Positions 43,713-52,413 of a stretch of DNA of 64,000 nt are shown here, in pieces. This DNA is from Gordonibacter massiliensis (ex Traore et al. 2017) (lineage in GTDB: Bacteria > Actinomycetota > Coriobacteriia > Coriobacteriales > Eggerthellaceae), in the NCBI GenBank assembly GCA_900170005.1, contig LT827128.1, forward strand, positions 1-64,000. The letters are read 5' to 3'. Each line of letters opens with the position of its first letter. Within the stretch, counting starts at the first letter, position 1. The position numbers and the translations under genes are program-made. The notes under the pieces were generated by a model. It was not told where the DNA came from. It worked only from the letters and a program-made list of their open reading frames with translations, and did no database searches.

Positions 43713-43720
43713 GATGACAG
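43713..43720. repeat. Right remnant of the interrupted GTCATCCTGAGCG repeat
   Basis: GATGACAG completes the 3' end of copy 3 after removal of the IS110 element. The same continuation after CGCTCAG is seen in copy 1 at 33354-33361. Confidence 0.85.
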
Positions 43721-43740
43721 CAGGGGGCGAGCCGTGCTTG

Positions 43741-43793
43741 TTGACTTTTGACCCCTGAGGGCGTACTTTGATTGTAGATACTCTAGTAGATAC
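43741..43793 (+). promoter_or_regulatory. mazEF promoter and direct-repeat operator
   Basis: TTGACT (43741-43746) is a -35 candidate, with TACTTT 17 bp downstream. Two exact direct repeats GTAGATAC (43774-43781 and 43786-43793) lie 12 bp apart, 20 bp before the antitoxin ATG. They are the natural binding site for an autoregulating antitoxin. Confidence 0.5.
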
Positions 43794-43812
43794 GAAACGA
43801 ACGAGGTGCGGC

Positions 43813-44100
43813 ATGGCGACGACGATAGCTCCTTGGGGGAATTCCGAAGCGGTGCGCATTCCGCGCGACGTTCTCAGAAGCGCCGGTTTGCGGCGAGGCG
43901 ATCAGGTGAGCTTCGAGGTCAATCGGAGCGGCAGGATAGAGATCGTTCCCCAGAAGCGGCAGCATCGCTGCGTGGAGCCTGCGCGTGGCGTCACGTTCGA
44001 TAGCCTGTTCGAGGGCTACGAAGGGGCGCGCCTCGAGAACGGTGACGCGTGGCCGAGCGACGATCTTGTCGGTGCGGAATGGGACGCGTGGGCTCGATGA
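43813..44100 (+). CDS. AbrB/MazE-type antitoxin
   Basis: The product has 95 residues from ATG 43813; the frame also reaches an upstream GTG at 43768, in the repeat region. The N-terminal 50 residues are a swapped-hairpin AbrB/MazE DNA-binding domain (APWGNSEAVRIPRDVLRSAG, GDQVSFEVNRSGRIEIVP). The acidic C-terminal tail (FDSLFEGYEG, WPSDDLVGAEWDAW) probably wraps the toxin. The stop overlaps the toxin start. Direct repeats in the promoter suggest autoregulation by the antitoxin-toxin complex. Confidence 0.92.
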   Translation: MATTIAPWGNSEAVRIPRDVLRSAGLRRGDQVSFEVNRSGRIEIVPQKRQHRCVEPARGVTFDSLFEGYEGARLENGDAWPSDDLVGAEWDAWAR

Positions 44101-44447
44101 TGTACGAACAGGGTGATATCGTCAGCATCAACTTCGATCCCTCGACGCGTCATGAGCCTGCCGGACGTCATTACGCTATCGTGGTGAGCCCCTGGCACGT
44201 CAACCGCATGTCGGCGCTCACCGTGCTTGTTCCGGTGACTTCGACGGACAACGGGTATCCCCTCCATGTGCGTCTTGCTGACGACAACGAAATCCACGGC
44301 TATGCGCAATGCGAGGCGATCCGCGCCATGGATCTCGGCGCGCGCGAGCGGCAGGCGTCCGTGGAGCTGGTGGGTTCGGTGGACGATTCGACGTTGGCCG
44401 ACATCATGGCACGCATCCTGGTCGTGCTCGGTATCGAGCCGATCTAG
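44097..44447 (+). CDS. PemK/MazF-family toxin endoribonuclease
   Basis: The product has 116 residues. The PemK/MazF fold is seen in YEQGDIVSINFDPSTRHEPAGRHYAIVVSP, LTVLVPVTSTDNGYPLHV and QCEAIRAMDL (the Arg and nearby Asp line the active site). Members cut mRNA at short sequences. ATG 44097 overlaps the antitoxin stop by 4 bp (ATGA). The module is next to an IS110 element and may stabilise the local region. Confidence 0.93.
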   Translation: MMYEQGDIVSINFDPSTRHEPAGRHYAIVVSPWHVNRMSALTVLVPVTSTDNGYPLHVRLADDNEIHGYAQCEAIRAMDLGARERQASVELVGSVDDSTLADIMARILVVLGIEPI

Positions 44448-44600
44448 CGAGGCGCGGGCGTGTTCGGCTCCGCAGGCCGCGTTTGCCAGGTAACGGTTTG
44501 GCAAAAAACGGAGCGTCCGGGCGCCGATCGCGCCCGCCCGTCGACATCCACCGGATAAAATGCGCTGGATGACAAAGCGCTTTTGGGGACGGGGCGGTAC

Positions 44601-45758
44601 ATGAAGAAGGTGGAGCGGTTCTACACGCAACGCGTGCGCAGGTGGCGCTTTATCGACCGTTTGTCCCTCGCCCTTCCTTTGATCTTGTTCCTCGTGCTTT
44701 TGGCGGTTTGCGAGGCGACGGGAGGCCTGTGCTCGACGGCGCTTTTCCGAGGCGACTACGGAACGTTGGCGGTCGTCGTCGTTACGATGCTGGCGACTTC
44801 CGCCCTGTACTCGATTCCCCTTGTGTTCGTATGGCGTGCGGTGAGCGGGTCGATACGCAAGTCCACCCTGCGCAACGCCACGTTCGGCGTGACCGAGGGC
44901 ATCGACTACTACCGCGAGAAGCTCGCGGGCTTGTCGCCCACCGCCATCAGCCTGCTGATGGACCTGCGGATCGAGCCGCAGAAAGACGTTGCGGCGCTCG
45001 TCCTCAGGTACGCGATGGACGGCGTTGTGGCGTTCGAAGGCGACGCCGTGCGCGTGGTGACGTTCGAGCATCCTTCGCTCAAGCCGAGCGACACCCTGCT
45101 GCTGCACCTGCTGGCCGACCAGGCGGTCGATCGAGCGGGGCTCGAGCGGTGGGAGGCGCTGGCCACGCAGGAGGCGGTGGAGGAGGGCTACCTTGCGGCC
45201 CAAGGCGGCGGCGGGGCCTCGGCGCAGAAAGGCTGCTTGCGCGGGTGCCTGGGCGGATGCCTGGTTCCCTTCGCGCTGCTCATGATCTGGGGCGTGCTGG
45301 CCGGCTCCCTGCTCAACTTCGACGCGATGGACGCCTTCCTCGATGCCGCCCCCGTGACGCAGGACGCCTACGAAGAGGCGCTCTACCTGTCGTCGGACAT
45401 GGCCGAGTTCGGCAACCTGGGCATGATGCTGCTGTTCGCGCTGGCGGCCATCGCGATCTTCGTCCTGCCTGTGGCGGCTTTGGTGTCGATGATCGTCTCC
45501 TCGAGCAGCACGGTGCGCGTTCGGCGCACGGAGCAAGGGCAGTTGGCGGCCGAGCAGATAGCGGGCGTCAGGAACTTCCTGCACGACTTCACCAGCCTGT
45601 CGCAGGCCGACCGGGGGAGCTTGGTGGTGTGGGACGACTTCGTGGTGTACGCCGTCGTTTTGGAGGAGAACGACCGCATCGTCAAGGAAGTGCTGAGCAT
45701 GCGCGGCTTCGACTACGGTGCGCTCATGCGCTCGACGTTCGGATTCGGGGGGCGCTGA
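44601..45758 (+). CDS. DUF2207-like membrane protein
   Basis: The product has 385 residues from ATG 44601; a TTG six codons upstream is possible. Two segments near 22-42 and 57-80 are followed by a cytoplasmic winged-helix-like region (LSPTAISLLMDLRIEPQKDV), a Cys/Gly-rich linker (about 205-220), two more segments (220-240, 270-300), and a C-terminal FLHDFTSLSQADR...VVYAVVLEEN block. The last is like the end of DUF2207 proteins. It lacks their N-terminal extracellular domain, so it is either a divergent or shortened member. Function is unknown. Confidence 0.65.
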   Translation: MKKVERFYTQRVRRWRFIDRLSLALPLILFLVLLAVCEATGGLCSTALFRGDYGTLAVVVVTMLATSALYSIPLVFVWRAVSGSIRKSTLRNATFGVTEGIDYYREKLAGLSPTAISLLMDLRIEPQKDVAALVLRYAMDGVVAFEGDAVRVVTFEHPSLKPSDTLLLHLLADQAVDRAGLERWEALATQEAVEEGYLAAQGGGGASAQKGCLRGCLGGCLVPFALLMIWGVLAGSLLNFDAMDAFLDAAPVTQDAYEEALYLSSDMAEFGNLGMMLLFALAAIAIFVLPVAALVSMIVSSSSTVRVRRTEQGQLAAEQIAGVRNFLHDFTSLSQADRGSLVVWDDFVVYAVVLEENDRIVKEVLSMRGFDYGALMRSTFGFGGR

Positions 45759-45800
45759 GGAGGTCCTCGCCCCTTTCCCTGCGATCACGACCCTTGTTGC

Positions 45801-45832
45801 GGATTGACAAAACACGCCAATCCGTCAATCTT
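45801..45832 (+). promoter_or_regulatory. Promoter with overlapping inverted repeats upstream of the YhgE pair
   Basis: TTGACA (45804-45809) is a consensus -35, with AATCTT about 17 bp on. GATTGAC (45802-45808) pairs with GTCAATC (45824-45830), and GGATTG (45801-45806) with CAATCC (45818-45823). The repeats cover the promoter, so a repressor probably binds here. The regulator is not adjacent. Confidence 0.5.
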
Positions 45833-45906
45833 GCCTGACGGGTCCTCCCGGTAGGAGTATCATTGACCGGTATTTCTATCGGTGCGGGGAAGGGGTTTCG
45901 GCGGGC

Positions 45907-48516
45907 ATGGGAAACGTTTGGCGCGTATTCAAGCGCGATGTCCTGCGCCTGCTCAAAGTGCCTCCGGCTTTGGTGGTGGTGCTCGCCCTGCTCGTGCTGC
46001 CCTCGGTGTACACCTGGTACAACGTCGTGGGTTTCTGGAACCCCTACGACAACACGGGCAACCTGCGCGTGTGCGTGGTGAACGAGGACGAGGGCGGCTC
46101 GAGCGATTTGACCGGCGAGCTGCACGTGGGCGACATGATCGTGGACGAGCTCCATGCCAACACCCAGCTCGACTGGACGTTCACCGACCGCGACGAGGCG
46201 ATGGGCGAGCTCGAATCGGAGGAGAGCTATGCCGTGTTCGTCATCCCCGAGGGCTTCACCGAGCAGCTGCTCTCCCTGACCACGGGCGATTTCACGCAGC
46301 CTGAGCTGGAGTACTACGTGAACGAGAAGGCCGGGCCCGTGGCCCCCAAGATCACCGACACGGGCGCCAGCACGCTGGACGAGACCATCAACTCCACGTT
46401 CGTGTCCACGGTGAGCGACGTGGCCGCCGACGCCATCGACCAGGCGCTCGGCGAGTCGCGCGAGGCTCTGGACGCGTCGCGCTCCCAAGCCGTCTCCAAA
46501 ATAGCGGAAATCGTGCAGGCGGTGGGCGATGCGCGCAGCGCGTTCGCGGAGATATCGTCGGCAACCGACCAGGCTCAGGGCAAGGTGGGCGACGCGAAGG
46601 GGTCGCTCGACCGCGCGCGCACGGCGGTGGGGACCGCGAGCGACGCGCTCTCGACCATCTCCGACCTGACGACGCGGATGCGCGCCGAGCTGTCGGACTT
46701 CTCCGCGGCGGCCATGCCCGCCGTGAGCCAAGGGCTGGTCGCGGTCTCGCAGGCGTCGTCGAAGGCGAACGAGGCGGTGGCCGGCCTGGTGGGCTCCGCC
46801 GGCGAGGCGCAGGGGAGCATCGGCGCCACGCTGGCGCAGGCGCAGTCCGTGGTCGACGAGAGCCGGGCGCTCGCCGCGTACCTGAGGGATCTGGCGGCTT
46901 CGCAGGCAGACGAGTCGACCAAAGCGGCGATGCTGGCCGTTGCCGACAGGCTCGACCAAAACGCCGCCGACGCCCAGAAAACGCTGGAAGGCCTCGGCAC
47001 GCTCAACGACCAGGCGGGCGACACCACGCAGGCCGTGTCGCAGGCGGGCGACGCGCTCAACGCCGCCGTGCAGCAAGCGGCCAGCGGCGCCGAGGCCTAT
47101 TCGAACAGCCTGTTCGGCACCACGATCCCCGCCGTGAACGAGAGCCTGGCGCAGCTGGGCACGGCGTCGGCGTCGCTCGCGACCGCCGTGTCGAACCAGC
47201 GCCTGCTCATCGACCAGGCCCAGCTCGTGCTCGACCAGCTTTCCTCCACGCTGGGCGTTGCCAAGGACGCGCTCGGCCAAACCGACGGCATCCTGGGCGA
47301 CCTCGAACGGGACATGGACACCGTGCGCGCGGACGTGCTGGCGCTCGGCGAGTCCGACGCCCTGATGAAGGTGTTCGGCGAGGACGGGCTCGACGCCTCC
47401 CGGTTCGCCGACTTCATGGGTTCTCCCACCGAGCTCGTCACCGAGCAGCTCTACGAGCTGAACGCCTACGGCTCGGCCATGGCCCCGCTGTTCATGAACC
47501 TGACGTTTTGGATAGGCGCCTTCATGCTGCTGGTCATCATGAAGCAGGAGGTGGACGGCGAGGGCATTCGCAACCTCACCGTCACGCAGCGCTACCTGGG
47601 CCGCTTCCTGCTGCTCGCGGCCATGGCCGTGCTGCAGGCGGTGATCTGCTGCGCCGGCGTGCTGGTGCTGGGGGTGCAGGCCGCCAACGCGGCGGCGCTG
47701 TTCTTCGCGGCCGTCGTGGCCTCGCTTTCGTACCTGAGCATCATCTACGCGCTCTCGGTCACCCTGCAGCATATCGGTAAGGGCGTCTGCATCGTGCTCG
47801 TGTTCGCGCAGATCCCGGGCGCCACGGGCTTGTACCCCATAGAGATGACCTCGAGCTTCTTCCAGGCTGTCTACCCGTTCTTCCCGTTCACGTACGGCAT
47901 CAGCGCCATGCGCGAGGCCATCTGCGGCTTTTACGGTTCGCACTACGCGGACGCCATCGGCACGCTCGCCCTCTTCTTCGTGCTGGCCATGGCGTTCGGC
48001 ATCCTGCTGCGCCCCCTGATGGCGAACGTCAACCGCATGGTGGCCGGGCAGGTTCGGCAAAGCGGCATCTTCAACGGCGAGGACGTGGAGATACCCGCAC
48101 GCCCCTACCGCTTCTCCCAGCTGTTCCGCGCGCTGTCGGACCGGGACGAGTACCGCGAGGAGCTGCAAATGCGCTACGAGCGCTTCACGCGGTGGTACCC
48201 GCGCCTCATCCGCGGCTCCGTCGCCTTGGGCCTGGCGGTGCCCGTCGCGCTCACGGTGGTGTTCGCGCTCACGCCCACCGAGAAGGTGTGGCTGCTCACC
48301 GCGTGGCTGGTGTGGCTGGTGGCCGTGTTCGTGTTCCTGGTGGTGGTGGAGAGCCTGCGTGCCAGCTTCGAGCGGCAGATGAGGCTCGACGGCATGACCG
48401 AGGCGGGGCTGCTCGAGCTGGGCGCCTCGCGCAACGACATGGAGCGCGCGGGCGCCGACGCGGAGGCCGGTGCCCGCGCAGCCCGCGACGCGGAAGGGGG
48501 CGCCGCTCATGAGTAA
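45907..48516 (+). CDS. YhgE/Pip-domain membrane protein
   Basis: The product has 869 residues. The N-terminal anchor (about 13-32) is followed by the Pip-type motif YTWYNVVGFWNPYDNTGNLR and an extracytoplasmic region rich in Ala/Ser/Asp coiled coils (200-490). A C-terminal ABC-2-like membrane domain has six segments (about 525-720), then a cytoplasmic stretch and two further segments near 760-810. YhgE/Pip proteins act as phage receptors in lactococci and are linked to ESX/type VII-like or ABC-2 export elsewhere. Its stop overlaps the next YhgE gene by 8 bp, suggesting a heteromeric complex. Confidence 0.9.
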   Translation: MGNVWRVFKRDVLRLLKVPPALVVVLALLVLPSVYTWYNVVGFWNPYDNTGNLRVCVVNEDEGGSSDLTGELHVGDMIVDELHANTQLDWTFTDRDEAMGELESEESYAVFVIPEGFTEQLLSLTTGDFTQPELEYYVNEKAGPVAPKITDTGASTLDETINSTFVSTVSDVAADAIDQALGESREALDASRSQAVSKIAEIVQAVGDARSAFAEISSATDQAQGKVGDAKGSLDRARTAVGTASDALSTISDLTTRMRAELSDFSAAAMPAVSQGLVAVSQASSKANEAVAGLVGSAGEAQGSIGATLAQAQSVVDESRALAAYLRDLAASQADESTKAAMLAVADRLDQNAADAQKTLEGLGTLNDQAGDTTQAVSQAGDALNAAVQQAASGAEAYSNSLFGTTIPAVNESLAQLGTASASLATAVSNQRLLIDQAQLVLDQLSSTLGVAKDALGQTDGILGDLERDMDTVRADVLALGESDALMKVFGEDGLDASRFADFMGSPTELVTEQLYELNAYGSAMAPLFMNLTFWIGAFMLLVIMKQEVDGEGIRNLTVTQRYLGRFLLLAAMAVLQAVICCAGVLVLGVQAANAAALFFAAVVASLSYLSIIYALSVTLQHIGKGVCIVLVFAQIPGATGLYPIEMTSSFFQAVYPFFPFTYGISAMREAICGFYGSHYADAIGTLALFFVLAMAFGILLRPLMANVNRMVAGQVRQSGIFNGEDVEIPARPYRFSQLFRALSDRDEYREELQMRYERFTRWYPRLIRGSVALGLAVPVALTVVFALTPTEKVWLLTAWLVWLVAVFVFLVVVESLRASFERQMRLDGMTEAGLLELGASRNDMERAGADAEAGARAARDAEGGAAHE

Positions 48517-50695
48517 CGTCTGGCACCTCGTCCGCAGCGACTTCAAGCACCTGTTCTCGAACGCGATGAGCGTCATCATCGTGGTGGGGCTCGTGGTCAT
48601 GCCGTCCATCTTCGCGTGGTACAACGTCATCGCGTGCTGGAACGTGTTCGACAACACGGGGAACCTCACCGTGGCCGTGGCCAACGTCGACGAAGGCTAC
48701 GAGAGCGACCTGGTGCCCCTGCGCGTGAACGTGGGCGAGCAGGTGGTGTCCGCGCTGCGCGCCAACGACGAGATAGACTGGACCTTCACCACCGAGCAGG
48801 ACGCCGTCGACGGCGCGAAGTCGGGCCGCTACTACGCGGCGGTGGTCATCCCCGCGAGCTTCAGCCGGGACATGCTCACCTTCTACTCCGACGACGTGCA
48901 GCACGCGAAGATCGTCTACTATTCCAACGAGAAGAAGAGCGCCATCGCCCCCAAGATCACCGACAAGGGGGCGGACTCGGTTTCGTACCAGGTGAACGAG
49001 GTGTTCGCCGAAACGCTTTCCGAGGTGGCGCTGGGGATTGCCACCTCGCTCACCACGTACGCCGACGAGTCCGGCCTGGACGGCCGCATCGCCGACGTTG
49101 CGAACCATGTGCGCAGCATGGGCGACCAGACGGAGCGGACGGCGTCGGTGCTGGGGCTGTACGCGTCGCTCGCGCGGGCGTCCCAATCGCTCATCTGCGA
49201 CTCCGCGAAGCTCGTGAGCGCGGCCCAGGGCCAGATCGACGGCATGGGGGGCGCGGCGTCGCAGGGCGCGGCGTCGGCCGGAACCATGGTCGACGCGCTC
49301 AGAGGGTCGCTCGACGACCTCTCGAACGCCATCGAGAGCAGCGGCCAGGGCTTCGGAGCCGTGTCGAGCTCCGTCGACGCGCTGTTCGACACCGCTTCGG
49401 CGGGGGCGGGGGAATGCGCGGTGCAGATGCGCAGCCAGGCCGACGTCCTCGACGGGCAGATCGCTCAGTGCAAGGCGATCGCCGGCGAGCTCGAAACACT
49501 GCGCGAGAGCGTGCCCGACGAGTACCGGCCGGCCGTCGATGCCGCGCTGTCCCGTTTGAACGCCTCCGTGGACCTCATGACCGGCATGCGCGACAACCTG
49601 CGGAGCGCCGCCGACAAGCTGGAGGCGGGCAACGCCGACACGCAGGCCGAGCGCGCGGAGATCAAGCAGTTGGCGGCCCAGGCGCAGCAAAACGCCGCCG
49701 CCCTCAAAAACGAGTTCGACGCCAATCTGAAGCCGGGCTTGCAGCAGCTTGCCGACGATGCGGCCTCTCTCGCGGCCAACGTGGGCGCCGGCATGGAGAA
49801 CCTGCGCTCCGCAGGCTCCGGCCTGTCCGATTCGGCCGGGTCGGCCAGCAGCCTGATGGGGGGCGCGGCGGACAAGATCGACGCGGTCATCCAAAAGCTG
49901 CACGACGCCGCCGCCGGGTTGGATGAGCTGGCCGACGGCATCAGCCAGGCGCTGGCCACCGGCGACACCGAGCTGCTGCGCCAGGTGCTGGGCTCCGATT
50001 CGCAGATGCTGGCGAAGGCGCTTGCGGCCCCGGTGGGCATCGAGCGCGTCGCCGTGTTCCCGGTCGACAACTTCGGGTCGGCCATGGCCCCGCTCTACAC
50101 GACGCTCGCCCTGTTCATCGGGTCGCTGCTCATTTTAGTGGTGGTGAAGCCGACGGTTTCGGGGCGCGCGCGGGAAGAGCTGGCCGACCCGAAGCCGCAC
50201 CAGCTGTTCCTCGGCCGCTTCGGCGTCATGGCCTTCCTGTCGCTTGCGCAAACCACGCTCATGGGCCTGGGCAACCTGCTGTTTTTGCAGGTGCAGGTGG
50301 CTGATCCGATGCTTTTCATGCTGTGCTTCTGGACGGCCGGCCTGGTGTTCACCTTCCTCATCTACGCGCTGGTGGCGGCGTTCGCCAATTTGGGCAAGGC
50401 CATCGCCGTGCTGCTGCTGATCGTGCAGGTGACGGGCTGCGGCGGCTCGTTCCCGCTGCAGCTGCTGCCGCCGTTCATACAGGGGCTCAGCCCCTGGCTG
50501 CCCGCCACGCACGTGGTGAACGCCATGCGCGCCGCCATGTTCGGCGCGTACGGCAACGACTTCTGGATCGAGATGGGCTTGCTGCTGCTGTTCCTGCTTC
50601 CCGCCGCGCTCATCGGCCTCGTGCTGCGCAAGCCGCTGGCGAAGTTCATGAACTGGTACGTGGAGCAAGTGGAGTCCTCCAAGCTGGTGGGGTAG
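48509..50695 (+). CDS. YhgE/Pip-domain membrane protein, second copy
   Basis: The product has 728 residues from ATG 48509, inside the end of the upstream gene. It has the same design as its neighbour: anchor segment, FAWYNVIACWNVFDNTGNLT, a long coiled-coil extracytoplasmic region (about 180-480) and a C-terminal five- or six-pass domain (SAMAPLYTTLALFIGSLLIL, GSFPLQLLPPFIQGLSPWLP). It lacks the long C-terminal tail of the first protein. The pair is translationally coupled. Neither has an ATPase nearby, so the energy source and cargo are unknown. Confidence 0.9.
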   Translation: MSNVWHLVRSDFKHLFSNAMSVIIVVGLVVMPSIFAWYNVIACWNVFDNTGNLTVAVANVDEGYESDLVPLRVNVGEQVVSALRANDEIDWTFTTEQDAVDGAKSGRYYAAVVIPASFSRDMLTFYSDDVQHAKIVYYSNEKKSAIAPKITDKGADSVSYQVNEVFAETLSEVALGIATSLTTYADESGLDGRIADVANHVRSMGDQTERTASVLGLYASLARASQSLICDSAKLVSAAQGQIDGMGGAASQGAASAGTMVDALRGSLDDLSNAIESSGQGFGAVSSSVDALFDTASAGAGECAVQMRSQADVLDGQIAQCKAIAGELETLRESVPDEYRPAVDAALSRLNASVDLMTGMRDNLRSAADKLEAGNADTQAERAEIKQLAAQAQQNAAALKNEFDANLKPGLQQLADDAASLAANVGAGMENLRSAGSGLSDSAGSASSLMGGAADKIDAVIQKLHDAAAGLDELADGISQALATGDTELLRQVLGSDSQMLAKALAAPVGIERVAVFPVDNFGSAMAPLYTTLALFIGSLLILVVVKPTVSGRAREELADPKPHQLFLGRFGVMAFLSLAQTTLMGLGNLLFLQVQVADPMLFMLCFWTAGLVFTFLIYALVAAFANLGKAIAVLLLIVQVTGCGGSFPLQLLPPFIQGLSPWLPATHVVNAMRAAMFGAYGNDFWIEMGLLLLFLLPAALIGLVLRKPLAKFMNWYVEQVESSKLVG

Positions 50696-50888
50696 GCCTT
50701 GATTTGATGGGCTTTCTGCGGAGAGGGCGATCGCGCGGCTCGTTAATCGGTGAGCGGTAGGTGCGGTAATCCTGCATGAAACGCGGCCTTCGCGCCCGTT
50801 TTCTGCATGGCGTCCCCAGGGGCTTCCATATTTTCCGGCGAACGGCTCATCGCCCGTTTTCGCCGAGAAAAGAAATCACGCCAAACCT

Positions 50889-50918
50889 GTTTTGTGCATG
50901 TGCACAAAACGATATAAT
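50889..50918 (+). promoter_or_regulatory. Palindromic operator over the promoter of the triple-RidA gene
   Basis: GTTTTGTGCA (50889-50898) and TGCACAAAAC (50901-50910) form a perfect 10-bp inverted repeat with 2 bp between. TATAAT (50913-50918) starts 2 bp later, so the palindrome covers the -35 and spacer: a classic repressor site. The rest of the 333-bp gap (50696-51028) holds nothing else recognised. The mRNA would have about a 105-base leader before ATG 51029. Confidence 0.75.
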
Positions 50919-51028
50919 GCAGCCTTCCCACGGACGGGGCTCGATGGAGCGGCCCAGAGGGGAAGGCAGGCCGGTGCGGCCTGGCTGCAGGTATCGTTAA
51001 GCGGAGCACTACACAAGGGAGGTACTAC

Positions 51029-52294
51029 ATGAGCGGCGACAACGTGGTATTGGCAAGGAACACCGACGACGCCCCGATAAGCCCTCTGCGTTCGCAGACC
51101 GTGGCATTCTCGCACTACAACAACATCTCGGCCCAGCTGCCCATCGATCCGAAGACCGGCGAGATCGTCGAAGGCGGTGTCTTGGAGCAGGCCGAGCAGT
51201 GCTTCGAGAACCTCGAGGCCATCGCCCAGAGCATCGACCATTCGCTGAACGACGTCGCCCGGCTCACCGTGTTCGTGCGCGACATCCGCGACCTGGACGT
51301 CGTCGACGAGGTGTTCCGCGCGTTCTTCCCCACCTACGTCCCCGCGCGCACGGCCATGGCCGTGGCCGACCTGCCGATGGGCGCCCTCGTGCAGATCGAG
51401 GCGCTGCTGACCAACGGCGAGGGCACCATTCCGAACGAGCCGCAGGCGGGCGACCTGGTCAAGTACACGAACAACACGCACAATGCGCCGTTCGACGCCC
51501 TGTCCACGCAAACCGTGGCCTTCTCGCACTACAACAACGTCACGGCCCAGCTGCCCCTCGACCCGAAGACGAACCAGATCGTGGTGGGCGGCGTGGCCGA
51601 GCAGACGGCCCAGTGCCTCAAGAACGTCAAGGCCATCCTGGAGAGCATCGACGTGCCCTTCGACGACATCGTCAAGGTCACCGTCTTCCTGAAGAACCTC
51701 TCCGACCTCGACGCCGTGAACGAGGTGTACACGCGCTTCTTCCCGGATTCCGCCATCGCGCGAGCCGTCGCCTACGTTCCCGCCCGCACGGTGGTGGAGG
51801 TTGCCGAGCTGCCGATGCACGCCCTCGTGCAGATCGAAGCCGTGGTGTCCCACGGCGACGGCACGCCGCCGCAGGAGGTGGAGGCCCGTCACGGCCTCAT
51901 CATCGAGGCGAACAACACGCCGAACGCCCCCCTCGACCCGCTGTCCACGCAGTCCGTGGCCTTCTCGCACTACAACAACATTTCGGCGCAGGTCGGCGTC
52001 GACCCCGCGTCGGGCAAGCTGGTGGCCGGCGGCGTGACCGAGCAGGCCGAGCAGGCGCTCAAGAACATCAAGGCCATCATCGAGAACGTCGGGCACACGA
52101 TGGAAGACGCCGTCAAGGCGAACGTCTACCTGAGGAACCTGGACGACCTCGCCGCCATCGAGGACGTGTACGCCCGCTACTTCACCGGCGTGCCCGCGCG
52201 CCGCGTGGTGGGCACTTCGGCCCTGCCGATGGACGCCCTGGTGCAGATCGACGCGATCTTCGGCAACGCCGAGGGCACCCCGCCGCTGGCGTAA
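51029..52294 (+). CDS. Triple-RidA protein (three tandem RidA domains in one chain)
   Basis: The product has 421 residues and is made of three homologous RidA (YjgF/YER057c/UK114) domains at about 7-131, 150-275 and 297-412. Each has a QTVAFSHYNN- or QSVAFSHYNN-type start and the signature PAR-x4-V-x2-xLP-x3-LVQIxA. The key arginine is retained in all three (Arg107, Arg253, Arg391). RidA proteins normally form homotrimers of about 130-residue subunits that hydrolyse reactive enamines/imines from amino-acid metabolism. Three domains in one chain would make a covalent pseudo-trimer. Domain 2 has an extra loop (about 238-249). A good AGGGAGG site precedes the ATG. Confidence 0.9.
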   Translation: MSGDNVVLARNTDDAPISPLRSQTVAFSHYNNISAQLPIDPKTGEIVEGGVLEQAEQCFENLEAIAQSIDHSLNDVARLTVFVRDIRDLDVVDEVFRAFFPTYVPARTAMAVADLPMGALVQIEALLTNGEGTIPNEPQAGDLVKYTNNTHNAPFDALSTQTVAFSHYNNVTAQLPLDPKTNQIVVGGVAEQTAQCLKNVKAILESIDVPFDDIVKVTVFLKNLSDLDAVNEVYTRFFPDSAIARAVAYVPARTVVEVAELPMHALVQIEAVVSHGDGTPPQEVEARHGLIIEANNTPNAPLDPLSTQSVAFSHYNNISAQVGVDPASGKLVAGGVTEQAEQALKNIKAIIENVGHTMEDAVKANVYLRNLDDLAAIEDVYARYFTGVPARRVVGTSALPMDALVQIDAIFGNAEGTPPLA

Positions 52295-52319
52295 CGAACG
52301 CGCAACCCCGCAACGGCGA

Positions 52320-52359
52320 AAGGCCCTCGGATCCGACAACGGTTCCGAGGGCCTTTTTT
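52320..52359 (+). terminator. Terminator after the triple-RidA gene
   Basis: AAGGCCCTCGG (52320-52330) pairs perfectly with CCGAGGGCCTT (52345-52355), followed by a run of T. Confidence 0.92.
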
Positions 52360-52413
52360 GGTCGGGCGGACGGGCTCGGACGGGTCGTCCGGCCCCGCAG
52401 CGCGTTCGCGGCG

